NCBI RefSeq assembly: GCF_000801105.2
Contig: NC_079516.1
Span: 47,596,908-47,660,907, forward strand
Source of the DNA: Raphanus sativus
Taxonomy: Eukaryota > Streptophyta > Magnoliopsida > Brassicales > Brassicaceae
Length of the DNA: 64,000 nucleotides
Direction of reading: 5' to 3'
Within the stretch, counting starts at the first letter, position 1; the number at the start of each line of letters is the position of its first letter. Shown here piece after piece: positions 32,688-47,081 of the stretch. The position numbers and the translations under genes are program-made. Under the pieces are notes generated by a model. The model was not told the DNA's origin, did no database searches, and saw nothing but the letters and a program-made list of their open reading frames with translations.

Positions 32688-33693
32688 CTTAGAGATGGTA
32701 ATTTATACCGCAGCCCACCGGCCAAGCCTATAGAAGGTTTATGCAGGTAGATTGAGTAGAGAAATTAGAGTCCATACATTTTGCGGGGCGGGTTTAATCA
32801 GTCTTTTCAAATACTGTGGTCCACACATGACAGACATACCGAGACCCGCTCAAAAACCAAATCTGCAGCAGGGGGGGACGAGACAGGATAAGAAGACCCA
32901 ATTGCCATCAGTAACCATCTCTTGCTTTCTAGTTATGGCTTCGTCCAACGTCTAATTATTTCAAACCAAAATAAATTAATTAATGATTATATCATACATT
33001 ACTTTAATCTGCTGACAACATGTCTTAACACACACACAAACACAAAACAACAATTTTTTACCAACAAAATTACTTAAAATATGCTTACAAACTAAGAGAC
33101 GGCTATACCTTCTTGATTTGTTATTCTGATTTGATGTTTTGGTTCATTGTTTGTATTTGGTGGGGGCTTTTTCAAAATATTTGGGATTGCTTACATGGAT
33201 TTGGTGTTTGGTTAAATTTACATTTTGGTTTTATGAATGTTACTTGAGTTGCACACACGTGAAGTAACGACTATTTGTGATTCGAATCAAATTTGAAAAC
33301 AAACAAAGTAGGAGAGAGATATATGTACAATTCGAAGACTTCAGCATCTGTTATGATTTATGAATAATGACAACTTATAACGTGATTCATACTTAATAAA
33401 TATACGACTAACACTCCTCTCTTGTTATTGTAACAATGACTATTTATAACTTGAATCAAACTTAATTAAAAGTCATGACTAATGGTTGTAAGTTGTAACA
33501 AACAAGTTTTGCCATGTGTTTATAGCCTATACATGTTAGTATATTTGTACAGGAGATGGAAGAACCCTCATCCCGTACTAAGGCTTATACATTTTGCAGG
33601 GTGGGTTTGATCAGTCTTTTCGGAGGCTGTGGCCTGTACGGAACAGATCCACTGAGACCCGCTCGAACCCAAATTCGTTTTGGAAAACCCAAC
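32688..33693. repeat. Two related transposon fragments
   Basis: Around 32688-32910 and 33551-33693 are two copies of one family sharing ATACATTTTGC, GGGTTT(A/G)ATCAGTCTTTTC and GAGACCCGCTC. The first is bounded by TTAGAGATGGTAATT and, inverted, AATTGCCATC, resembling the ends of the element at 51273-51906. The second is bounded by GGAGATGG and CTACCATCACT. Target duplications are not clear. The 640 bp between the copies holds nothing I can name. Confidence 0.45.
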
Positions 33694-33699
33694 TACCAT

Positions 33700-34839
33700 C
33701 ACTATGTACATGTCACTAAAAAATATGAATAATACTATTATTTGTATATAGATAAAATAAGAGTTTCAGTAACCCAATCAAAATAAAAATTCCCCCCCCC
33801 CTCCCCCACACACATATAATTTGAAATTTCTATTTTATAACATTTTTATCAAACAAAATTCAAATTTAAATTTAGTATGTAATTGTCTTTTCGGTAGCTA
33901 CAAATTTTCATGTGGCTTTACGTAAATATTGGTCAAATATTTAAAATGACCGTTTGTAGTATATTCACAATTCTTATAGTTTTATTTAGACAAAATAATT
34001 ATTTTAACTCGCATTTTGGTAATTTGTGATCGCTTTTCAAAGTCAAACTCATTTTTAGTAATTTGATAATAAAATATTGACCGAAGATTTTTTTGATAAC
34101 ATTTTGGTTAATAATCAGGTTATTTTGGTTTTAAAATAATTTATTATATTTAATATCTTTGATTCGTTCATTTTAATTAAACGATTGTAATATATTCTGT
34201 TATTTATATCGAAATTACTTTATTTGTAGAGAAAGTTTTCTAGTCAAAATAATATAATAGGTATTTCAATTTTTGTTGACTCTGAATTGTTTTAAATATT
34301 TTTATTGGAAAATAAATTATTACACATCTTTAAGATAAAAAAATTAATCAAAGTCGAATATAAAAATATTTGTCTGAAATCTAACAATCATGAAAATAAT
34401 CTAAATTTCTCATAAAAATCTCACATATTATTCTAATTAGAAAATAATATGATGATATATTTTGTTATTTATTAATAAAATTAATGGTGTATTTTCAGTA
34501 TAAATTTTAGATCTTAAATTTTAAATACTTTTACATGTTTTTAACAAAATATATGCATACTTCTAGGCACCTACCATGTATGCTTTTAGAGAAAATTTTG
34601 TTTCTCAATATGAAAAGATATTAATGTATAAGAGGACTAAATTTTATTATGTTTCTCTTTTAATAGCAAAAAAACTAAGTTTAGTTATTTAATTATACAA
34701 TTAATTTCTTATAATAATATGTAACCGTAAATGGAAACCAATTATACTGTGCCATGTGAATGAAGAGAGAAAAATCGTGAAAGAAAATCTTGACCTATTT
34801 CTCTCTCTTCTTTCTTCTGTTTTCTTCTAGCTTGTAGGG
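33700..34839. other. Intergenic, AT-rich
   Basis: AT-rich, with a C-rich tract near 33793-33807. Nothing else supported. Confidence 0.4.
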
Positions 34840-35786
34840 TAAAATTAAGCCTCTCTCTCACACACACACACTATATATCACCATTAAGTTCAATAGCACA
34901 TTCATCCTCACTGCAATTATATCTTTTCAGAACTATCACTAGCTCTCTCCTTTGAAATTGCGTTTCAAAGCCGATTCGTAAAACCATCAACGGTTTTCCG
35001 ACATAACCCACTGGCTATCAATATAATACAAGGGTTTGTCCTATTTTTCATCAACAACTTATATCTGTGTAGCATTCATTAATTTTTCTCATTAATAACA
35101 AACATATCTTAGATTTTGTTCTTTTAAATTTCAATAGATTTATTGCACCATTCCATTTTATGGTAAATATACAGAACTATCAATAAGACAGTAAAATCTT
35201 TGTTCTTCTATCATGTTCATATACATACATCAAAAGATTAAATTCTTATTTATTTTGTTATTGGGACCGTATACTTGCATAACTATTTCGGACAATAGTT
35301 AATTTGTTCATAGATCCCCTAGATTTATTTTTTTTTGACAAAAAAAAAAAATATCATTCTAATTAATAAAAGTATTTCTTTTCAAATTTATCTATTTTAT
35401 TCCATGTCACAAATCCCGTCGTAAACATAGATCCCTAGATTTAAATTACTTTTTATTTTCTTCTGGTTTATAGAAAGAGGAGTGAGACAAACTGAATGGA
35501 GAAACAGTAAATCACAAAGAAAAGAACATTTGATTCTTCTGAATTCACGCAGACAAACTTAAACAGGTATCGCTGGATTATATTTCTTCTTTTTTTTTGA
35601 AAAAGAATTAATTATATTTCTTAACCTTTTTCATTTTTCATTTTGTGTTTTTGTATTTGAATATTATTAAACGCTAAATATATATATTGAGGGACATTTT
35701 ATATAGAGACTCTTTTATATATCACACAATTTTATATATGTATATCTTTGATTCTTGAGAACGTAGCATTTGATGTTGATTGTCAC

Positions 35787-35789
<3 letters not shown>

Positions 35790-35819
<30 letters not shown>
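35790..35819. repeat. (TA)15 microsatellite
   Basis: An uninterrupted TA run of about 30 bases, upstream of HDG3. Confidence 0.95.
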
Positions 35820-35822
<3 letters not shown>

Positions 35823-36585
35823 ACCAAACTTTTTCTCCTTCCCTGATACAATATTTGATAAAAAAATTGAAAGAAAAAGACAATTTTGAGTATAGCTGAT
35901 TTCATAGTTAAGATTTATATACATATTGATCAAAACTGTTATCATTAGTGCTCAAATCTTTTCGAGCTTAACATCATTTGGTGAAATTTCAATAAATTAA
36001 CCAACATAAAAAAAATTTTGATATTCAAAAGTGTTCATACTATACAACAATTATATAGATATTAAACTATATACTTTCGGTGGCATATGTAGTTCCAAAA
36101 ATATATTAATAAATCCAGATTCACAATATCCGCATATATTTGAATTTGATCAAGATTTCCTTATAAATAATTAAAATTATATTAAAATATTAATAGTGTT
36201 AAAATAAATTTAATATTAACTAGCTAGAACTGAACGTATAGACTACTGCAAATATTTTAAAATCTATCTTTACGATATGTTCAAATTAATTTCCTAACTT
36301 TTAGTAATGAATTTTAGTTTTGATGACTTTTAGTAGTTTTATTTATTATATGAATTTATCTATATTATATCATGATATAAACCAAATGTCTTGATGTTTT
36401 TCTCTAGTTATCATGATTTTAGATATTCTAGTATTTTGCCCGCGCATGAATCATGACTATTTGTTTAGTCCTAATCCAGTATATATGACCTAACATGTAA
36501 ATTTATGGATGATTAACATGTACTTATTTTTTTATCAATTTGTAATTATTTTTCTTATATTATATCTTATATATTTAATATAAAA

Positions 36586-36593
36586 TAAATGCA
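36586..36593 (+). promoter_or_regulatory. L1-box-like site upstream of HDG3
   Basis: TAAATGCA matches the L1 box (TAAATGYA), the site bound by HD-Zip IV factors in epidermis-layer genes, many of which regulate each other. It lies about 1.08 kb before the ATG. One 8-base match in AT-rich DNA can arise by chance. Confidence 0.3.
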
Positions 36594-37668
36594 TGAAAAG
36601 ATTTATATATATGTATTAAAATATATTATCTAGATTCGGACATCTAAACCATAATATGTTTATTTGAAAATTTATATAGCAAGTTTTAGAACAATTTTCC
36701 TAACATTGTATTGTATTTGATCTACTTATGATTTTTTTTTGGCCATAGACAAAATAGTCTGTTAGTTATTTGTTTGTATTCTTTTCTTTTTCGCGTGTTC
36801 TTTATCCCCTTTTAGATGCAATATAAATATTTTTTGCATTAATTTATTTATAATGCATTATTAGATTAGTTTCCTTAATAAAAAAAAGAAAAATATATAT
36901 CATTCTAAATAAAAATATTTCTTTCAAATTTATCTATTTGATTCCACGTCGTCACCAACCACATCGTAAACATAGATAAATAAGTGACAAATGTAACTAA
37001 ATGAGTGGAATGAGCGAGATTCGCTAATCCACTCATTACTCAAAGTTTTATTTAATCTCATTCACCATTCCTTTTTTCATTGCAAACTGAGAAACCCAAG
37101 TAAACTTTCAAAGTAAAAACTGTTCATTTTTTTTCCTTTTCTGCTTGGATTGATACTATGACGATCAGTCAGCTTTTGAGAAGGTTTGTTTATAATAATA
37201 GTGCATTTTCTTTACCAAAAAGGGGTTAAATTAATTTGTTTCTGAGTCTATATGAACTTCAATATGTGTTGATTGTTTGTTGATATGATGATTGTGATGT
37301 TATGAGTTTTTGGGTATTTTCAACTGGTGGGTCCTTTGATTACCTCAGTTTCATTTTCTAAATTGTCTGCTCATTGTTGTCTGTTTCTCTTTTATTTTCA
37401 AGATCTACAAGAAAAGAGAGATCAAAGAAAAGAAAAAGTATAGTTGACTTGGAAAAGCTAACTTTTTGTTGTAGTGAATATAGTGTGTAGAGAGAGAGGG
37501 TGCGTGTGTTTTCTAGATAATAAGGAAAACAAGAAAAGAAAAAGCACATTCTTGTAAACCCTAATTTCTAGATATTATGTGTAAGAATGATCATATTTCT
37601 TATTTGGATTCAATTTCTAGGAACTCACTTTAGTTTGTTAACTCTTCAGATCTCCCAGAATAGCAAAA

Positions 37669-40600
37669 ATGTCTCCGCCAAATTACATGGAACCAGTGGA
37701 TGATGAGAACAACAACAACAATGGAGACACCGATAACAATGAAAATAACAACAACATGAATGGTGGTGCTAGTTTTGGAGATGAGGAATTCGACAGTGAG
37801 AATCAAGAAGATGGAAGCACTCAAAATCCTCGTACTGGTAAGAGAAAGCGATATCATCGTCATACTCAACAACAAATCCAGGAAATGGAAAAGTAATTAA
37901 TTCTTTCTTAGCTTTCCATTTTTCAATTGTATATATATTAATCAATGAAAAATATATGGAATTACTTTCACATCTTTAATTAATTGTTTGTTTGTTGAAT
38001 AGTTTTTTCAAAGAGTGTCCTCATCCAGATGACAAGCAAAGGAAAGAACTTAGCCGTCAGTTGGGATTAGACCATCTTCAGATCAAATTCTGGTTCCAGA
38101 ACAAACGCACCCAGAACAAGGTATAAATATAATACTCTTATCTAGATCTATATATTTAACGTTTGTGACAACATTAGTTGGTTCATCATAGTATGTAACA
38201 ACAACCGCTAAGTGTTGTATGAAACGTAACTAATATTCATTACTTCTGTTAGTAATTATTTAATCACGTCAGTACCCAAATCCTCGCTGTCTTTGTTATT
38301 CATCCACTACAAAGAAACAATAACCACCAAGTTGATCTTTAATTTCATTCAAATTTAATTTTCTCAAGATTTTTTTTCTTTTTTTCTTGCAGAATCATCA
38401 AGAACGCCATGAGAACTCACAACTTCGTGAGGAGAACACTAGGCTTATAGCTGATAACCATCGCTATCAAAAAGAATTCATGAGAGCCTTATGTCCTAAG
38501 TGTAATATAGGTCGCACCGCTGTTAGCGAAATGTCTTTGGAGGAACATCGTCTTCGCCTCCAAAATGCTCAGTTAACCGAAGAGGTACGTATTATATATG
38601 TGTATACTAGAGGATGAATAAGTGATGTATACTAGAGGAGGATTAAGTGAACCAGGCACTTTTGTAATGTTTTGTTTAAGGTAAAGTGTTAGACATACAC
38701 ACATAAATTATTGGTCTCATAACCATTTCAATAACACCTCATATATATTCCTAGAAAATTTTAACCAACAACATAAATTATATGGATTTGAAAAGGAAAG
38801 ACACTACTACAAATCACTAGGATATGTTGTACATATTGCAGTTAATTCAAATACTAATTTTTCTTTTTGTTTGTATTTCTCTTTTTGGTTTCAAGATCCA
38901 TCAATTATCTAGGTATACTGTCAAAGCTGTAATGAGAAATCCTGTTATGTCTCCTCCTAATCAAGCTCCACCTTTCGAGCCCCCGAAGATAACTAATGGA
39001 AGTATTCGAAACCGCTTGGTGTCGAACATCGGATCAGTGAAAGAGGCCGATAAGCCATTGGTCATAGAGTTAGCAGTTGGAGCCATGTCGGAGCTTATGG
39101 CGTTGACTCAAACGAGTGAACCGCTGTGGAAGGGAGGAGTTTATGGCGCGATATTAGATGTGAATGAATACACAAGAAATTTTCAAAACGGACACGGGCC
39201 TAGACCGGTCGGGTTTAGAACCGAGGCATCAAGAGAAACCGCAATTGTACTCATGCACCATATGGACATTGTTCACAGGCTAATGGATGTGGTAATTAGT
39301 TTAATCATTCTAATTAGTATTATAATTATATAAGATTTTTTGTCAATATACATTAGTGTCTACAAGGTTCTGTAATTAATTAACGTGGCATTTGCAGAAT
39401 CTATGGTCGACCATGTTTGCTGGAATGGTTGGTAGAGCCAAGACTCATGACACTCTTTTGACTGGAGTCCACGGAAACTTGGACGGGACTATCCATCTGG
39501 TAAATCTTCAAATTATCTTTTTCTATATAATAAATGCACAATTGATGAGTTTCTAACAAAACAAGAGTGATATCATTTTGATATGAAACAATATTATCTA
39601 TATAAACAACCAATATTGTCTTAGGCATTGAGTCACCGTTCTCTTTGTGCTTTCTTGAACATTGAATATAACCAATATTGTTGTTGTTATCACTTCATTA
39701 GATGACTGCTGAATTCCTAGTTCTTTCGCCGCTAGTCTCAACCCGTGAAAGCTACTTCGTCCGCTACTGTAAGCAGCTTAGTGAAGGTTTATGGGGGGTG
39801 GTCGATATATCCATCGACCATCTCATTCCAAACCTGGAATATAAGTGTCGGCGAAAACCATCTGGATGTCTGATTAAAGACATGCCAAACGGATTCTCCA
39901 AGGTATAAACTAAAACTTTATGTTTAACACAGTCTTCTTATGGTTTTGTGTAGGAATATTCAAGTTAGTTATATTTGTTTGTTTTGAAAAAAGGTTACTT
40001 GGGTTGAGCATGTGGAGGTAGATGACAGAGGTGAACTTCATGACATGTTTAAGAACTTCCTCAATTCTGGTCAAGCTTTAGGTGCCAGCCGCTGGATTGC
40101 TACATTGGACCGCCAGTGCGAGCGGTTAGCCATCATGAAGGCTTCAAACATTCCATCCATGGAACCTGGTGGTCACATAAGTATTTACTACTCCTTATGT
40201 TCTCAAACTAATCACAAACTAAACCCTCTCTGTTGTTGTTTTTTTTCCTTAACCATTTTGTGAGTTTTGTTGAATGGTTCAGCGGTAACTCACAATGCAA
40301 AGAAGAGCCTGCTGAAGTTAGTTGAGCGGATGTCTAGAGGTTTCTTTGATGGAGTGACAGCTTCTACTGCAGATGTATGGTGTAACTTGCCTGATTATAC
40401 AGGAGATAGGGTGAGAGTGATGACTCGGAAGAGCATGAATGATCCAGGAAAGCCTGAAGGACTCATTCTCTGTGCGGCCCATTCATTTTGGGTCCCGGTT
40501 ACTCCTATCACTGTCTTTGACTACCTCAGAGATGAGAACAATCGAAGCAATGTTCGTACCTTCTTCTTTTTTTTTTGGTTTGAGACAATAGCTTATCTTT

Positions 40601-41206
40601 GTTTTGCCTAACATGTTTTGAATTGTTTATGTGCAGTGGGATGTTCTCTTCCTTGCAGGAACTCCTCAGAAGCTGACCCATATTTTTAATGGGAGAGACA
40701 CTAGGAACTGTGTGTCTTTACTCCGGGTATATATTACATGACTTTATTGTTTTTTTTTTCTACATCAAAAGGCTATTCTATTACATGAGTTTATTGTTTA
40801 TATTGCATTCTTTTCGATTTTTAACATGTGACATGTGTTTTGTTTTTGTGGTTACTAGAGCCCAAACACTCGTCAGAGCGAGATGATGATGATTGAAGAG
40901 AGCTCTATTGAGCCAACAGCTTCATTCCTGGTGTATGCGCCACTTGATGTTCCATCAATTGAGAAAGTTCTCAATGGCGGTGACCCTGACTATGTGCCGC
41001 TACTTCCTTCAGGCTTTGCTATTCTACCAGATGGTATGGCTCAGCCTGGAAAAGCAGGAGGGACACTCGTGAACGTTTCCTTTCAGATGCTGGTTGACTC
41101 ATCTCCTTCCGGTAGGCTGACTTTTAGCTCCGTTTCAACCATTGAGAGTCTGATTTTAGAAGCCGCCAATAAGATCAGAGCTTACTTCACTCCGCAGACT
41201 CCTTGA
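37669..41206 (+). CDS. HDG3: HD-Zip class IV transcription factor HDG3
   Basis: Ten exons (37669-37892, 38003-38120, 38393-38584, 38896-39291, 39398-39499, 39702-39902, 39994-40180, 40283-40551, 40637-40726, 40859-41206) give 708 residues, near the roughly 725 of Arabidopsis HDG3. An Asn-rich acidic leader is followed by a homeodomain at about residues 58-117, ending [12 protein letters not shown]. Next is the zipper-loop-zipper with the CPKC motif (ALCPKCNIG) typical of class IV. The START lipid-binding domain follows ([20 protein letters not shown] onward), then the HD-SAD region to the C-terminus ([14 protein letters not shown]). Class IV factors bind L1-box DNA in the nucleus and control epidermal or seed gene expression. 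Established for Arabidopsis: HDG3 is a paternally expressed imprinted endosperm gene whose imprinting depends on a 5' transposon. All splice phases close, so the gene looks intact. Confidence 0.95.
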
Positions 41207-41994
41207 ACGGTACAGAACTGAATCCATTTCAGCAAAGAAACTTATTAACTATCTATACTTGCAATGAGTTGCTAATAATGACTTTTATGGTGTCTTACAG
41301 GGAAGAAAGTGCAAGGGGATGCAGAGGAGTGAATCAACGAATAAAGAGAGAGAGTGTTTTTATTTTTATTTTTATTTTCATGAACTTGGAAAGCTTCAAA
41401 AGTGGAGGAGTCAAGAACGAACCTGACAAGAAACCATTCAGTTCTTGAATAGTTTAAAGGAGGTTCGGGAATTGACTTCCTTGTGAACTTTTGTTAAAAC
41501 TTTCGTTATTTCAGTTTTAGCTACTTTGTTTCGTTCTGGTTTTTGGAACTTTCTCAACTCATTTCTCTATTTGTGTTTCAAGTTACAAAACAATAAATTT
41601 GAGTACTCTTTTTTCATCTATTTGTGTTTCAAGTTTGGCTTTTTTTATTTCTGGTAGCTTTCAGTCTCTTTTGTGGTCTGTATCTACTTTTTGTTTTCTT
41701 TTGATGTCTTGTCTTGGAATTTTGGTTTCTTAGAAAGTAAAAAGCTTTTCTTTAGCAAGTCTCTCTCCTTGTTTCAAGAGACTGCATGCAACGAGCTTTT
41801 CTAGCTGTTGCCTTGGCTATGGTTTTGTAATAACCAAACGGTTTGGTCCGAACCCAACCAAGCAATAAGGTTCTAAAATGCTAATCGTTCTTTGTTGTGA
41901 TTCGCCAAAGAACCAAGGTAGAATGGTTTGGTAAGGTGAGTTGTTAGTGTTGCTTAATAGTAGTAACCTCATCATCAAGCAAGCACCTGGTAAC
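41207..41994 (+). other. HDG3 3' UTR and spacer
   Basis: AT-rich tail of HDG3. Poly(A)-type signals (AACAATAAATTTGAG) occur near 41590. TCATCTATTTGTGTTTCAAG and TCTCTATTTGTGTTTCAAG form a short repeat near 41563 and 41616. No other gene was seen. Confidence 0.4.
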
Positions 41995-42611
41995 TTAGGT
42001 GCCGACTGGTTTTCCCGCTACCACCCGCAAACGCAGCTTTTGCGGTTTATAGCGGTTGTTGGCGTTTCGAAACAATCACAGAAAACGCTACAAATTACTT
42101 CAAACCGCTCCGAACCTCTTAAAATCAAAAGCTGGTTCCAGCTAACGTTTGCGGTTGCGGGCGGTTGCGGGAGGGTAAATTTTTTTCTTAAAAAACAGAA
42201 TAAATAAATATAATACTAAAAATATCCAATAAAAATTTTCAATTGAAATAATAGAAATTGTAAAATGTATTCATATTATATTTCAATTTATATTATAAAA
42301 TTCAAAACTAAAATATTTTCTATAAATTTTTAAAATTGAATAATATGATTTTATAAATATAATTTTTATATTTATCATATTATTATGATTTTTAATATTT
42401 TTATAATTACATAAAATGTAAATATTGTTAAATTATTATTTAACAGATGTTGCGTTTTGTAGTTTACCAGTCATAAGAGTCCCGCAAACGCAACAATTTC
42501 TAACAGCTATACCAGTCGTACAAATCTCTAAAAAACGTTTAAAACCGCAACCACCCGCACCCGCAAACTCCCGCAACCGCAACCGCTGCGGTTACACCAG
42601 TCAGACCCTTA
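41995..42611. mobile_element. Inverted-repeat transposon of CCCGCAAACGC type
   Basis: The left arm begins TTAGGTGCCGACTGGTTTTC and the right arm, in reverse complement, TAAGGGTCTGACTGGTGTAA. Both arms hold stacked ACCGCAACC/GGTTGCGG motifs around an AT-rich core. Structure and size (about 617 bp) match the hAT-like elements elsewhere in the window. No exact 8-bp target duplication is visible, so the borders are approximate. Confidence 0.6.
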
Positions 42612-42838
42612 CTAAACAGTACTCAAATATCTTTCTCATGATGATTCAACTCATTTGCTGATGGTTTTTGCATTTCATGTGAGAAGAATAAACAATTGCA
42701 TTTATTTTCTTTGGGTTATGGTACCATTACAAAATCTTATGAATATATCTATTTACCTTTGTAAGTAACGTAATGTTTGTAGTCACTTAAAACAAATTGT
42801 GTTGACTCTTCTCATCATCTATACGTATAAACTCATCT

Positions 42839-46172
<3,334 letters not shown>

Positions 46173-47081
46173 CTTTAAAGTAGATTTTCGAACCCAAAGG
46201 AATGGTTTTTACGGGCTCATGAACATCAACCTCGAGAGGAAAATATTAGTCAAACAAAAAGACAAAGTGTCGTAAAATTTAGCTGAACATTGGATCCAAC
46301 CAAGAAACAAGGACTTGGATTTTACATGTATGTAGCTTGGATTCTGTACCGAATCGGTCAGTACGCACATAAGAAACAAAACTGACAACATCACAGAGAC
46401 GGTGGTTCAGAGAAAAGGATTAAATATACATGAAACTATGAATTAATAATTCAGTTCTTGAGCATAACTCCATGGATGATGGGAATAAATTAACAGAGAC
46501 AACAGAATAAATCAATAAAATAGCAAAGAGTTGGTCAGGAAAAAAACAAATTAGCATACCAAACAAAACTATAATAAGATAAAGCTCCAAGTTGGATAAA
46601 AGAAAAAAGTTCATGAGTTCATACTTCACATAACGTGGCAATTATTACAGAAACTAATGGGTACATATACCTTCATACGCACATAAAGATCCGACCTTTT
46701 AAATTTAAAATCATATATCCAGATGTGGAATGTTGATTTTTTTAAAATTTGGGTGTTCTTTTTAGTACCAAACACTCTCCGATAAACCCACAAAGTCAAA
46801 GAAGATAACTAGATGTAGATTTTGTCATGTGTGTTTTTGAGATTATAAACACTGTCTGTTTCTTACATGAACAACAAAGGTTCAAAAAAAAGCTACTTAA
46901 CTCCAAAATCTATATATAGCTATATTTAACCATGGTAATAATCATTGGCTCTTACCAGCATTTCTGTGCTGGTTAGTTACAATCAACTAATGAACAAAGA
47001 TTCGAATATTGATTGACTTCATCTTTAGCTTATATCTAATTACAAATACAATTTTTTTCGTATAAAGTGGAATTTACTTGA
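46173..47081. other. Spacer between the two GLR genes
   Basis: This contains the 5' UTR/promoter of the GLR3.5-like gene and the 3' UTR of the GLR3.7-like gene, both on the minus strand. AT-rich. No other gene or element was seen. Confidence 0.5.

Larger units (their letters stand above)
35345..36980 (+). repeat. Diverged direct duplication upstream of HDG3
   Basis: 35350-35435 and 36893-36975 share ATATCATTCTAA, TATTTCTTT, CAAATTTATCTATTT, ATTCCA(T/C)GTC and CGTAAACATAGAT in the same order. The copies lie about 1.54 kb apart. The intervening DNA may therefore have been duplicated or inserted. Confidence 0.65.
34840..37668 (+). promoter_or_regulatory. Upstream region of HDG3
   Basis: A CT-rich, (CA)n-containing stretch at 34840-34880 with TATATATC at about 34873 looks like a core promoter followed by leader sequence. 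If so, the HDG3 transcript has a long 5' UTR with one or more introns before the ATG at 37669. The alternative is a promoter within the last few hundred bases (36900-37660), where CT-rich tracts also occur. The region holds a duplicated segment, a (TA)n run, an L1-box-like site and a fragment resembling a Helitron end. Only transcript data could place the start site. Confidence 0.4.

Noticed and set aside
36429..36447. Helitron 3' end (CTAGTATTTTGCCCGCGC) upstream of HDG3
   Set aside because: The second arm of the hairpin is missing and the base next to CTAG is wrong for a Helitron insertion. Kept only as a possible remnant in the HDG3 finding.
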